This document shows positions 34,801 to 46,479 of a stretch of 64,000 bases of DNA, one piece after another. Position 1 is the stretch's first letter; each line of letters starts with the position of its first letter. The notes beneath the pieces are model-generated. The model searched no databases, was not told where the DNA came from, and saw nothing but the letters and a program-made list of their open reading frames with translations. Source of the DNA: Dendrocalamus latiflorus (taxonomy: Eukaryota > Streptophyta > Magnoliopsida > Poales > Poaceae); assembly GCA_017311315.1 (NCBI GenBank), contig CM029617.1:14861455-14925454 (forward strand), given 5' to 3'. The translations under genes and the position numbers were made by a program.

Positions 34801-35140
34801 TGGCGGCGCCCTGAGGAAAGTTGGGGGATTACGACCAGATGCTGCCGCGCGGGGAAGGAATTGGTGGCGGCGTCGAGGAGGAGGAGGCGTGACACGAGGG
34901 TTTAGGGGCGAAGGAAGTGACTGTTGTAGGAGGTGGAGGTGGGGAGGCGGCAGCGGGCAGATGGGGAGAGGAGGCGGTGGGCAAATGCGTTGGAGAGGCA
35001 GCGAGGAGGGGATGCAACGCTGCTGAGGGAAGTTAGGGGACTACGACCAGACGCTGCCGTACGGGGAAGGAATTGGTGACGGCGCTGAGAAGGAGGAGGT
35101 GCGGCATGAGGGTTCGGGGGAGAGAAGGAGGCGGTGGTTG
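34801..35140. repeat. Diverged tandem duplication, period about 222 bp
   Basis: A stretch beginning GAAAGTTGGGGGATTACGACCA near 34815 recurs as GAAGTTAGGGGACTACGACCA near 35030. It continues through GGGGAAGGAATTGGTG(G/A)CGGCG and AGGAGG(A/C)GG to TGTAGGAGGTGG / TGCAGGAGGTGG, with about 15 percent difference. Confidence 0.75.
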
Positions 35141-35760
35141 CAGGAGGTGGAGTGGTTGCAGGAGGCGGAGGATGTGGGGGAAGAGAAGAGGAGCGTGGCC
35201 CACGTGTTGGTCTGACCTTTTCTACGAGGAGTGGAAGAACTACCTACATGTGGATCTGGACGGCTGATCTTTGATCGGACAGCTGAGAAGAGAGGAAGGA
35301 GAACAGACTGACGACCACCAACTCATATTTTTATAATAAATAAAGATAAAGATATGTAGAACATTGAAATGGGGCACCATGGTGTCTGAGGATCAAGCTT
35401 CCCTGCCTTTGGATTGCTTTTAGATGCGTGTAGGTGCAATGATATATAATATATCAGGCAAACCCATTAACATCCATTAATTCAAAAATACATCGATTTG
35501 GAAAGGAAGTCATTAATTTAGCATGCTGAATCAATCATGGATGGAAAATCTTAATCATGGATGAAAAGTCTCAATCATGGAGACTGAACACCATGGTGCC
35601 CCTATTATTTATACTATATATATAGCCTTGAGAGGAGGAAGAATAGCCAGACCGCTAATTCATTATTCACCCCCTCTTCTAGTGTATATAAGGCTGCGAG
35701 TAGCCCCTAGCAGCCTCCCCATAGCCCCTCATTCACTGTTTCGCCCATAGTCACAATAGT

Positions 35761-35770
35761 TGGCGCCGTT
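35761..35770 (+). other. Primer binding site (tRNA-Asp type) of the Tat element
   Basis: TGGCGCCGTT about five bases after the CACA LTR end. Tat-lineage elements commonly prime from aspartate tRNA with this sequence. Confidence 0.75.
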
Positions 35771-36452
35771 CATGAGGACCGGCATGGAAGCTACAAGATA
35801 AAGAAACAATAGCTCCATATAAGGTGGCAGCGATGGCTAAGCAAAAGATCAGCACGGCTACAGCGACAACCGAGGCTAGGGCATGGGGGCCGATGGTCGA
35901 GGGACCCCCACTGCCGTGGCAGCGACACTTTGGTGTGGCCGACAACAAGCATTACCCGTCGGCTAGCATGCAAGCAATGATGCAAGAGGCCCTGTGAGCA
36001 GAGGACACAGCGACGGCTCCCCCAGCAACCTCCGATGACCTCGACACCTGTGTTGTCACCTCCGATGACCCTGGCACCTGCGCCGTCACCTTCGATGACC
36101 TCGACACCCACGCTGTCACCTCCGACGACCCCGGCACCCGCACCTTTATTGCGCAACACACAGGGACCCTAGCTGGGCACGACACCCTCGTTGTCACCTC
36201 GCAGTGGATGGAGGGTGCCTTGGAGGTGGTTCTCGGGATGCTGCAGTGCGAGTTAGTGGATCTATAGAACGCCATGTGTGGGATCAGGAGTCTCAAAATC
36301 AGTAAACGCCTATGATGACAGTGGAGGTCACCACAAAAAGGGCAAAAAGCCGCAAGGCTAACACCAGTGCTCGTAGCACCCTCCAGGCAATGGATTCATA
36401 GTCCCCTTTGTCTATTGGCCTATAGCAATGTGCCTGGCTAGAGGACTTTAAG

Positions 36453-37076
36453 ATGCGTATGGTAGAACCGTATAAGGGCAACACAGACCCCATGAGTTTC
36501 TATGCGTCTACAAAATGGCCATCGAAGCCGTGGGGTGGTGACAACTCGACGAAAGTGAAGGGGCTACCACTCGCCCTCCAAGGGATCATGCTCTCTTGGT
36601 TCTTCACTAGTGTGCCCAACTCCATATACACATGGGAACAGATTCGGGACCAGACACACAACAACTTTCAAGGTAACTACATCAAGTGGGTCGACACTGA
36701 CTAACTCTTTGCGATTAAGTAGAAGCCAACCAAGAAGCTACGAGAGTATTTTAGGCGCTTTGCAAAGGTCCGTTGCCAAGTGAGAGACATCGACGAGACA
36801 ACAATTATCAATACAGTGATATGGGGCATTCACAGTAGGCCCTTGGCCAAATATAATGCCTGCAAGCCCATTAGGACGGTAGCAAAGCTCTTTGACAAGA
36901 TGGAGGAATATGCTAGGGCTGAAGAAGATGCACAATGGCACAAGGTTGAAATCTTCGAGGCCAAGCCCATGCCCAAGAGGGAGGGCTCTGGCTGCAAGCA
37001 GCAGAAGGGGCCCTCGGCTGGATACATCCTTGATATCGAAGGTGATAAAGAGGGTAACACCGCCCCCAGCGGGTGA
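36453..37076 (+). pseudogene. Tat-type gag remnant
   Basis: A plus-strand frame encodes a gag capsid core: GNTDPMSFYAST, LALQGIMLSWFFTSVP, IYTWEQIRDQTHNNFQGNY, then after stops near 36702-36720 LREYFRRFAKVRCQV and TTIINTVIWGIHSRPLA, and KLFDKMEEYARAEED. The second block shares the frame after the stops. The remnant is roughly full for the core but interrupted, so inactive. Confidence 0.85.
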
Positions 37077-37444
37077 GGACACGGACGAAGGGGCTGCAGC
37101 TGTGGAGGAGGCCAAGGCCAGAAGGAGCAGGGATTATCATGCGAGGTCTATGGTCGGGGGAGCACCACACCTGTGACTGTCCCACCATTGTAACACTTCA
37201 TGAAAGCATCACCAAGGAGAAAACATTGGACATAAGGGCGCTAGTAGTGGCACATGTGCAGTAGCCCTCAAAGGTTTAGCTCATCCAGCTTACCCCGAAC
37301 ATCTTGCATATACAGGCCTTGAAGGTCAAACCTCACTAGGTCATCAACGTCATCATGGGAGGTTTGTCACTAGAATTCTCCTCCAAAAGGTAGCGGAGAG
37401 CCTATGCCTGTTGGCTACACCACATTGCCACGTACCCTACATAG

Positions 37445-37930
37445 GTGCCCCTAAAGTGGGCACATGTGGACATTACCTTCACAATAGAGGATGTGGCAGG
37501 AGTCGATTTCCCTCCCCAATATCCACTAGTAATAGAAGCCTGCATTGCAAGGTGCAATGTAAGGCGTGTCCTCATAGATAGAAGTAGCTCAGCAGACATC
37601 TTGTTCACCAGCACCTTCGATCAGATGGGCATTCCCCAAAGCAAGTTAGAGCCTCCATGTGTGCCCCTACAAGGCTTCAGAGAGCAACCGGTAAGTGCCT
37701 TGGGGTAGATGGTGCTTGAGGTATCCTTTGGGCAAGGGGAACAAGAAAGAAAAGAGGTAGTCACCTTCGACATGGTGAACCTTCCTTATCCATACAATAC
37801 AATCTTCGGCAGAGCAATGCTCAACATATTTGGGGGGTCCTGCACCACAATTACCTATGCATGGAGCTCTCGGAACCAAAGGGAGTCATCACGGTGCTTA
37901 GGGATCAAGACCTCATGTGATACATAGAGC
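37445..37930 (+). pseudogene. Tat-type aspartic protease and linker remnant
   Basis: VDITFTIEDVAGVDFPPQYP, then VRRVLIDRSSSADILF where gypsy proteases have a D-(S/T/N)-G-S core, then FDQMGIPQSKLEP and PLQGF. After a stop at about 37706 it continues with VTFDMVNLPYPYNTIFGRAMLN. The catalytic glycine is replaced by serine, which together with the stop makes it inactive. Confidence 0.8.
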
Positions 37931-38149
37931 TGGGCGCATAAGGTCCCCACCGAAACGTGCATGCTGTGAGTGAGACCGTCACAGCATGTACATCATCCTC
38001 ATCCTTGACCCTAGGGTGGACGCCCACCCAAGTCAGAGGGCAATGTTAAAAGAGTGACACTCGACGGTGCAGTAGGGCCTCACCCCGGAGGCTGAGTAGG
38101 GCCTCCATAGGTATGCAGATGTCTTCACATGGTCACCCACAGACATCAC

Positions 38150-38449
38150 TGGAGTGGACCACTCCATCATCAAGCACAAGTTGGCGGTGCACCCCAATGC
38201 TAGGCCCATCAAACATATGTTACGATGCATGTCTCTCAACTGACAGGAGACGGCGAAGATGGAAGTGGCCAAGTTGGTCACCTCTACCATCATCTATGAT
38301 GTGCACCACCTAGAGTGGCTCGGAAACCTAGTGCTCATCCAGAAGGCCAACAACACATGGAGTATGTACATCAATTTCTCGCACCTCAACAAGGCATGCC
38401 CTAAGGACAACTACCCCTCCCATGAATTGACTAGTTGGTGGACGCCATG
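38150..38449 (+). pseudogene. Tat-type RT remnant, part 1
   Basis: EVAKLVTSTIIYDVHHLEWL, NLVLIQKANNTWSMYINF and LNKACPKDNYPSHE match the first RT blocks (the WMCIDFTDLNKACPKDSYP region). The segment stops at the CCATG target site, where a solo LTR begins. Reading resumes in register at 41841. Confidence 0.85.
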
Positions 38450-41400
38450 TGTAACAGCCCAGATTTTTAGTAAAATAAAAATAAATAAATAAGTAAATAA
38501 AAAATTAATTAAAATAAAATTAAAATTAAAATAAGTATATTTGTGCCTAAAATTTTAAATTTGGATTTGCCCTGAATTTTTGTTTTTGAAAAAGTTGGAT
38601 TTGAAAAGTATTTTAAGTGAAAACCAAAATATATTATTAAATAAAATAATATTTTGACCATAAAAATCCTATGTCAAATTAATTATTTAGATTTATTTGG
38701 CTCTTATTTGGGTTTTTTGAGTTTTCTGGAGTTTTAAAATCTATTTTGAAAATAAAAAGTATTTTAAGTATGAAAATTAAATACCAACATTAGTTGGAAG
38801 TATTTTTATTAAGTCCAAAATGTCATCAAGAGCTTCTGTGAATTTTTCTGGAATTTTTGGAAGTATTCTCATATTTTTCTGAGCTTTATTGCAATTTCTC
38901 GGGTTTTCTGAAAATCAAGAAAATAAAATTAAAATCCAAAACCCAGCCCCCTCCCCGCGGGTGACGCGTGGACGGCCCAGATCCGCCCACGTCGCCGCCG
39001 TGCTCCACCCCGCCTCCCTCTCGGGCCGACACGTGGTCGGGCCCGATCCGCTCCACGCCGCCTCCCTCGGCCCAGCTGGCCATCCGCCCCCCCCCCCCTT
39101 GCGCCAGCCACCCGATCCCCGCCTCGACTGCGTGGCGCAATCGCCACCATCCGCGCCCTCCCCTCCCTCTCTCCCTGCGCGCGGGGCCCGCCTGTCAGGC
39201 ACGTCTTCCCCGCGCGGTCTTCCCCTCCTCGCGCCGCCCCCGTCTTCCCCGCCGGCCATCCCGCACGCGCCTGCCCCGTCCCCTTTTCTTCTTCCCCAAT
39301 CCGTGTGCCAACTCCCTCCGCCATCCCCGCGCCCGAATTCCCCCATTCCCGTGCCCCGCCCCTCCCCTAATTCCGCCGCGACCGCCGCCGCCCGCGCCTT
39401 CTCCGGCGACAAATTGTCGCCGGCCTAACCCTCCCCGCCCCATATAAATGCCGCCCTCGGCTCCGCCTCTTCTCGCTCCACCCCGCTACACCCTCGCCCG
39501 CTTCCCCCGAGCTCCCGCTCGCCCTCGCGCCGTGCGCCCTTGCCGCCTTCGCCTCCGACGAGAAATCGCCGCCACTCTCGTCGTCCCCTCGCCTCACCGC
39601 CACCACCGTCGTGCTCCTCGTCTCCGCGCGCACCTCCCTTGTTCCTCCGCCGTGCCCTAGCACCGCCGAAGAACCGTCGCCGCCGAAGCACCCGAGCCGC
39701 CGCCGCCTTCCCTCGCCGCCGGCCTATTTCCGGCCACCCCCGGTAATTTTCGCGCACACCACCGAACTCCCCGTCCTCGCCTCTCTCTCGTCCGCCACTC
39801 ACCGGCCGCCGCCGCACCGCCGTTCGCCGGCGAGCCCCCTTCCCGACCACCGCCTCCGGCCAACACTGCCGACGTGGCAGCCACATGGCGCCACGTCCCT
39901 CGCCACCTTAGCGCCGTCCGCCCCGTCAGCGCCACGCGGGCACACCCCGGCACCTGTGCCACCTCGGCCGCTGCCTCTATGGGTGAACCCGGTCCATGGA
40001 CCAGGGGCCCACCTGTCAGTGGGTTTACCCAGGCTGATGCCAGCATGGCGCAACAAAGCCCTTTTTCCATTGAAAAATAATTCCGGCCGAAAAGAAATTC
40101 CCTGCTGACGCAATAATTCAGATTTTCCTTTAGGAAAATAAATCCAAAAATCCTGATTTTTCATTTTCCCTCTTTTCAAACTTCCCGGAGCCCGTTTTTT
40201 CTTCGTCGTAACTCCGATTTAGCCCATTCAAATTTCTAAATTCATCAAAAATTCCCCTCTATCCATTTCTAGCCTCAATTCAAAAATTTGAAGTCAATTT
40301 GAATTTAATTTGAATTTATTTGAATTTGGTGGGTTATTTTCACGTGTAGACTTCGACGATTCGGGAAATTTCTTCGACGAAGATTCAAACCAAGTTGAAG
40401 AGCAAGGCAAGTCACACTCCTTGATCATGTTGATCCCAGTTTTCAAAATAAAATTATGTTGATTTAAATTATATTGCATGCATATTTTTATTCAACGTAT
40501 TTCAATTCAGTTTTAAATTTAGTTATTGCCTACTTGTTATTTCCTCCATTGATATTGAATTCCTCGATACCTTGTCACCCTAGATCAAACTCTAGCTAGT
40601 GCATTAGTGTTGGCTAGAGAAATTTTGAATGAAATGCTTAGCCCTGCTTAGTCATAATATTTGTTTTGATATATTTTTCACATAAAATGATGAACCTTTC
40701 ACATAAAATGATATACTTTTGATATGTACTCTTGACTTTGGTGAGTCAAGGAGTGTTATGAAATATTTTGAAAACAAAATATCAAACTTGATTTAGACTT
40801 AGGTAATTGGTTAGATTGGTGGGTGCAGGCATGCCCTGTTGGTTGGAGCCATAGTGATTGATTGTCGTGCACGGGGGTATGTGGTTGGGCCTAAGTCAGA
40901 TTAAGGACCGGTCTGTGAGCTACTGTTGCAAAGCCCTATCGTACTACCACATGGCCGGTATGGGACAGCCCTGACTGAATAATTTGTGAAGTCCCAACCT
41001 GAGTCAAGTTGTAGGTTAAAAGTGAGCGTGGCGTAGGCCATGAGAAGTCTCACTCGGCTCAAGAGGGGGTCCCGATCTGGTGGATTCCTTACTGGGGTGA
41101 AACCTTAGTGTTGGCTTGGTCAGGTTGAAGGCTTTGCATTGTAAAGGCCTTGTCGCGATCTCCCCGCCGCACACCTAAGGAAGTGTGTAACTCGCGTGGC
41201 AAAACGAGATGATCATGTCTTGTGGGTAAAGATGTACAACCTCTGCAGAGTGTATAATCTATCCTAGATAGCCGTGTTCGCGGTCATGGGCATGCTAAGT
41301 AAAAGTTTTTCATGGATTAGACTTTGTTTTTCAAAAATAATTTTTGGAAACCTTGTGGATGGATGGAATCCACGAGAGATGAAAATCTTGCGGATGGTTG

Positions 41401-41835
41401 GAATCCGTGAGAGAGTTGCGCAGTGGAAGCGTGTGGATGGATGGAATCCATACGAGATCTTTTGGAAAAGATGGTCCGGGTGGGATGCCCGTGAATAGGT
41501 TAGTGTTTGGTCGGAGCCTGCACTGACGGTAATATTTTCAATTACAAGTACTGTTTTACTTATTGTACTAAATTCAGCAATTTCAATCTATCTACTGTAT
41601 TTCGTTAAATGTTGTTTTATGCAAACTAACCCTATAAACCTTCCATTGATGCCTTTATCATTATATTTGCCAATGTGCGATGATGTAAACGCAGGCCATA
41701 AGGCCGTACTCTTTAAACTAAATAAATGTCATTATGGTTGATATTTATCTTTGTTGTTCACTGTGTGCACTAGCTGATCCTGGACTAGTGCGATTTACAC
41801 AGAGGATCCAGGAGTCGTTACTCCGGGTTCCGACA
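38450..41835 (+). mobile_element. Solo LTR (3386 bp) with CCATG target duplication
   Basis: It begins TGTAACAGCCC and ends GGGTTCCGACA, is flanked by CCATG on both sides (38445-38449 and 41836-41840), and sits in the middle of the Tat RT. It has no internal domain, so it arose by LTR-LTR recombination. It shares the plan of the LTR at 4816: a GC-rich centre, TATAAAT at 39443, the box GAGCAAGGCAAGTCACAC then TTGATCATGTTGATCCC near 40400-40440, and a TGTGTGCACTAGCTGATCC end. The large GC-rich frames between 38886 and 40180 are composition artefacts in the promoter region. Confidence 0.93.
39443..39449 (+). promoter_or_regulatory. TATA box of the solo LTR
   Basis: TATAAAT in GCCCCATATAAATGCCGCC, with GC-rich DNA on both sides. 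It is the likely core promoter; because solo LTRs keep it, it could still initiate transcription into the flank. Confidence 0.6.
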
Positions 41836-41840
41836 CCATG

Positions 41841-42462
41841 GCAAGCTGTGAACTCATGAGTTTCCTAGACGGGTATTCGGGGTACCACTAGATCCACATG
41901 CCTAAGGAGGATGAGGCCAAAATGAGCTTCATAGTTTCAGGAGAACTTACTACCTTGTCAGGATGCCCTTTGGACTAAAAAATGCAGGAGCCACCTTCAC
42001 CCAATTGGTAGCTCTCACCCTCGCCGCCTAGCTCGGATGAAACATTGAAACCTACATCGCGATGTCTTGGTAAAAAGCACGCGAGCTGTGTCACATGGAG
42101 TGGATCTCCAAGAAACCTTCAAAACCTCCACCGGGCTAGTATCAAGCTAAACCCAGAAAAGTGCATCTTCTGCATACAAAAAAGAAAGTTGCTTAGCTTT
42201 TTGGTATCCGGTCAAGGGATTAAATCCAACCCAGATAAAATCAATGTGATACTCTCCATGGAGCCACCCAAGATGGTCTGGGATGTCCAAAGTCTCATGG
42301 GACGTCTCGCCGCCCTCAGTCGATTCTTGTCAAGGGCTACGGAGCGAGGCCTCCCGTTCTTGAAAACCCTCTATGGCTATGATAGCTTCCATTGGAATGA
42401 TGACTGTGTACAGGCCTTCCACCAACTAAAGAAGTACCTCGCCAAACTCTCTACATTGGTGC
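41841..42462 (+). pseudogene. Tat-type RT remnant, part 2
   Basis: It continues the RT after the solo LTR: ELMSFLDGYSG, then broken frames through the YxDD region (about 41990-42060), then LHRASIKLNPEKCIF, LLSFLVSGQGIKSNPDKI, VWDVQSLMGRLAALSRFLSR and GYDSFHWNDDCVQAFHQLKKYL. It stops at the CACTA terminus at 42463. The RNase H and integrase that should follow are absent. Confidence 0.85.
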
Positions 42463-42471
42463 CACTACTAC

Positions 42472-43105
42472 AAAAAGGGTCATCACAGATGGTTCAGTAC
42501 TGTCATCACAGACGGTTTTCTGAACCGCTTGTATTTATGTGTCAGTGATAATTGAAGGTTATCATAGACGGTTTGTGAGCCGTCTGTGATAAACACAACA
42601 CAGACGGTTCGTAACTAGAACTGTCTGTGAAGATAACTATTACAGACAGCTTGAACCAAAAACCGTCTGTGATACTCACACATCACAGACGGTTCTAGTT
42701 ACCAACCATCTGTGATTAGCGAGTATAACAGATGGTTGGTATATAGAACCATCTGTGATAGTCCATCATAGGTGGTTTATACCACAAAAAGGGTCATCAC
42801 AGATGGTTCAGTACTGTCATCACAGACGGTTTTCTGAACCGCCTGTATTTATGTGTCAGTGATAATTGAAGGTTATCATAGACGGTTTGTGAGCCGTCTG
42901 TGATAAACACAACACAGACGGTTTGTAACTAGAACTGTCTGTGAAGATAACTATTACAGACAGCTTGAACCAAAAACCGTCTGTGATACTCACACATCAC
43001 AGACGGTTCTAGTTACCAACCATCTGTGATTAGCGAGTATAACAGATGGTTGGTATATAGAACCATCTGTGATAGTCCATCATAGGTGGTTTATACCACA
43101 AAACC
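42472..43105. repeat. 314-bp tandem duplication in the CACTA subterminal region
   Basis: The block beginning GGGTCATCACAGATGGTTCA at 42477 is repeated at 42791 with very few changes by eye (for example CCGCTTGT/CCGCCTGT, GGTTCGTAAC/GGTTTGTAAC). The duplication doubles the number of putative transposase-binding motifs at the 5' end and is young. Confidence 0.9.
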
Positions 43106-43305
43106 GTCTGTGATAGTTCACTCTATACCTATGTCCTTTGAAAACAAGCAAATACAGTGGCAAATTAACACAATAGTACATTCCATTTCCATTAAGATTA
43201 GAATCTACCATTACAGCATAACAAGATAATGAACCCAACTCTTTAACATGGTAAGAATATATAAGAAGCAGAGATCCTAACAGACAGTAGAAGCTGAATG
43301 CAACA

Positions 43306-43690
43306 GATGGCGGCCAGATATCACCGACAATGGAGAGGCAGCGGTAGTGCCACCTTGTGGCACGACGGTGAGACAACACAAGACAATCTAACGACACTTA
43401 CGACAGGAGTGTGTTGTGCAGTCGACTGTGGTGTCACAACGGAGGCGCTAGCTCACGGCGGTAGTCGGCGAGGTCGAGGAACAAGCTGGATGCATCCGAT
43501 GGCGATCGGATATCACCGGCAATGGAGAGGCGGCGGTAGCGCCACCTTTGTGGCATGACAGTGAGACTGCATAAGACACTCTTATGATACTTATGACAAG
43601 AGTGTGTTATGCAGTCGACCGTGGTGTCACAACGGAGGCGCTAGCTCACGGTGGTAGTCGGCGTTGTCGAGGGGGATACAAGAAGCTATA
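43306..43690. repeat. About 195-bp tandem duplication inside the CACTA element
   Basis: Two units share GGATATCACCG(A/G)CAATGGAGAGG, TGGTGTCACAACGGAGGCGC and TAGCTCACGG(C/T)GGTAGTCGGCG, with several differences. No coding role is evident. Confidence 0.8.
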
Positions 43691-44156
43691 TAGTGGATGG
43701 ACTCACCCGTGACTGCCGGTGGAAAGGTAGATGAGGGGTAATTAATAAAGGCCGAGCGATGGGAGGAACCGGTGCCTGCCATTCGATGTGGAGAGAATGG
43801 ACGAGTGAGATCGAAATCCTAGGTGACACACCACGGATCGGTGATGTGTTATTATCAGAGACGGTTTGTTATACGAACCGTCTGTGATAACACATATCAA
43901 AGACAATTTGTTATACGAACTATCTATGATAACTCACATATCAGAGACGGTTTGTTATATGAACCGCCTGTGATAACTCACATATCAGAGAGGGTTTGTT
44001 ATACGAACTGTCTGTGATAAGGTATACGAACCGTCTGTCATATTAATATCAGAGACAGTTTGGTATATGTACCGTCTGTGATAACGCTTAAATATGCGCG
44101 CCCTAATCCAGCTCTTCTAAACTGCCCTCTTATCTTCTTCACCAAATTTCTCAATA

Positions 44157-44782
44157 ATGGTATCTAATATTATTTTGATGTCATTTCTCTCATCTATCCA
44201 TTATGAGTTGTTCGGCCACAACCTTACACAAGCGACCAACAATTTACGTCTGGTGCAGCTTTTTCGCTCTCGCCCTGCTGTCCTTCCTCGACTCGCTTCT
44301 ATCCGTCAGCTGGACCTCATCATTCGCCATCGACAAAGGTGTCTCATTGCCGCTCAGCAAAGGAAAACCGCCCTTAGCCTCATTCTTCTCTACAATGTGC
44401 ACAAAGTGTGGAAGAAGCTCTTACGGCAGTGGAGAGACACATGGATAACATTGCCGATCAAGCAGAAGTGGCTGATTTTGAGGAAGCTTATCATGGCATC
44501 CTCTATGAGATTATGAACCGTGTTAATGATTTGCCCAGGCTGGAGGAGGAAGTGCATAGGGCAAGAGCAAACTTCATGCCATTCGAGAACTCAGCGACTG
44601 ATCCTCCAACTCCAACAGTCGAAGAAGAAGCATATGAAGCCCAGAAGACTAAGATATGGGAATATCGTTTTTGGGACTTTTGTAATAAATTTACCTTGAA
44701 TTTGTCTCTCATCTCAGTAGTTTCTATAGTTCATATGACAAATGATAAAACACAGATGGTTGTAAATAAAAATTGTCTGTGA
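44157..44782 (+). CDS. Possible small gene inside the CACTA element, hypothetical
   Basis: Two overlapping plus-strand frames (44157-44516 and 44408-44782) look more protein-like than chance. The second contains VEEALTAVERHMDNIADQAE, ADFEEAYHGILYEIMNRV, LPRLEEEVHRARANFMPF and TPTVEEEAYEAQKTKIWEY, an acidic, probably helical segment. The join is unclear: the second frame has no ATG before an in-frame GTG at 44408, and the first frame stays open past that point, so an intron or frameshift would be needed. I do not recognise the family. It could be a captured gene or the eroded coding remnant of a CACTA protein. Confidence 0.3.
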
Positions 44783-45072
44783 TAGTTTCATAGACGGTTC
44801 TAGTTAAAAACCATTTGTGATAATTCATATATCATAGACAACTTTTAAATCTAACCGTCTGTGACAGTTTCATATATGATTCTAGTTAAAAACCATTTGT
44901 GATAATTCGTATATCACAGACAGTTTTTAAACCTAACCGTCTATGATAGTTTCAGAGACGGTTTTAGCCATGAACCGTCTATAATAATCAAAGCATAGAC
45001 GGATCCACATCAACCGCTGTGATAAGACATCCAGTATAGCTTGTTTTGTAGTAGTGTGTGCCCATCACCAGA

Positions 45073-46449
45073 GGTAGTTATTATCCAATTTGATTAATCC
45101 CTCACTTGATAATTTGAATGCCATGATTCCATTGTCACCGTAGGATGAGTATTTATCTAGTGATGTAATACTAGTTATCACATGGGTTGTACGTCTAGTA
45201 TGCTTAGCCATGCTTATAGTTACGTTGGGTTTATCATCATATAAGATCAATTGATTAATTTTGACTTAATGAGATATTGAATTGTGGTAGTCAGCCACAA
45301 TTATAAAACTTGTGCACCATGGCATGGGTAGTGTCATGGGTGGTGGTTATACAAAATGATTTTCAATTAGGCAAATGATCATGCAATAAAAGGGGAAATG
45401 TGTTTAGCACTTTTGAGATGTAAATGTTTCGCCTAGGTAATATTTAAGGACTTAACTTTGTGCGCTATTGATCTGAGCCTATCATACATTCACATGTCCT
45501 ATATGAGATGGACCTGGCCGATTAATTTGTGATGTTTTAATTCTGGTTCTGTCATTAGGATGAATCTGGTTTGGTCATAGCCATGGATCCATAATAAGTG
45601 AGCGGGAAGAACTGGGTTGAGATTGAGTATTGTAAAGGCTTTGTTGTGAACTTTTTGGTCGGCATGCCTAAGGAAGTGTGTTATACTAATGACACTACAA
45701 GAAGAACATATCATGTGGGTAAAGTTGTGCAACCTCTGTAGATTATAAAACTATTCGAATAGTTGTGTCCTCGGTTATGGACAATGCTCGGTGATTTCAC
45801 ATGAGGGGTAGAGTTTTCATAAAAATCTGGTTGGGTTAAGTTGAGAAATGATGGGTTAGTTCACTAGTGGTTCTTTGGAGTGAATGATCAGTTCACTTGT
45901 GGTTAGTCTCAATTCCTTTGCTTACTTATTTATTACCTGCTTTCAAAATTCGCTTCTAATCTATTTATGTTATTTACTTTAAATAATTACTTTCTGCAAA
46001 ATAACCACTCAGTCATAATTTAGTAAGCCTTTCATACTATGTTTCATCTTTCTTACAAACGACTTGCTGAGTACTCTATATACTCACGGCTATATCGATA
46101 CTTGCTCAGTTGAAGAAGAAGAACCAAACCAACCAAGGTGTGTGAAGGATGATATTTCAACGACTTCTCGGATTAGAACTTTGCTACCTAGTTGATTGTC
46201 TGTAGGCATGTCGAATAGCTACTACGCTTATTTCTATTTTCCATTACTAGTTTTCTTAAGCCCTTTAGGCTATTATCTGTAAGCTTGGGCATAAGGTTGC
46301 AACTTTGATAATTAATAATATTTGAGTTTTTTCTTTTTTAATCATGAATATGGTCAATATTTCATCTATATTTACATTGTGTGTGCTAGCGTGATCCTAG
46401 ACTAGTGCAGAATATACAAAGAGTTCGAATTTACATATTCGGGTCTCAA
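45073..46449 (+). mobile_element. 5'-truncated LTR related to the chromovirus LTR
   Basis: Matches about 6553-7904 of the young LTR with moderate divergence: TTGATAATTTGAATGCCATG, TTAAGGACTTAACTTTGTGCG, GTGTCCTCGG(T)TATGGACAATGCTCGGTGATTT in two adjoining pieces, TTGCTGAGTAC, and the end GTGATCCTAGACTAGTGCAG then CGGGTCTCAAT. The first 1.7 kb of the LTR is absent. It starts about 17 bases after the CACTA terminus and has no primer site or internal domain after it. Confidence 0.85.
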
Positions 46450-46479
46450 TAAGACTACAAGCAACAAGATGGAGAGGGT

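Larger units (their letters stand above)
33692..35352 (-). mobile_element. Non-autonomous Helitron with minisatellite cargo
   Basis: On the minus strand the 3' end reads CCGTAGCAACGCACAAGC, then ATTCAGCTAG (CTAG at 33695-33692), followed by T, an excellent match to the maize-type Helitron terminus. The proposed 5' end is A|TCTTTATCTTTATTTATTA (TC at 35352-35351). The length is about 1.66 kb. No RepHel or recognisable captured gene is seen. The interior holds a CTTCGACCACGGCC minisatellite and a 222-bp-period duplication. Confidence 0.7.
42463..45056 (+). mobile_element. Non-autonomous CACTA (En/Spm-like) element
   Basis: The ends CACTACTACAAAA and TTTTGTAGTAGTG are perfect 13-bp inverted repeats. 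Subterminal regions (42480-43110 and 43855-44080, 44750-45030) are full of the motif ATCACAGACGGTT and its complement AACCGTCTGTGAT, as expected for transposase-binding subterminal repeats. Flanking triplets are TGC and TGT, so a 3-bp target duplication is possible but imperfect. No TnpA/TnpD transposase was recognised in 2.6 kb. Confidence 0.9.

Noticed and set aside
38886..40180. Overlapping long frames on both strands
   Set aside because: They are the GC-rich promoter portion of a solo LTR, directly comparable with the GC-rich part of the LTR at 4816.
42045..42548. Frame continuing from RT into the CACTA element
   Set aside because: Only the part before 42463 is RT; the rest is chance reading through the transposon end.
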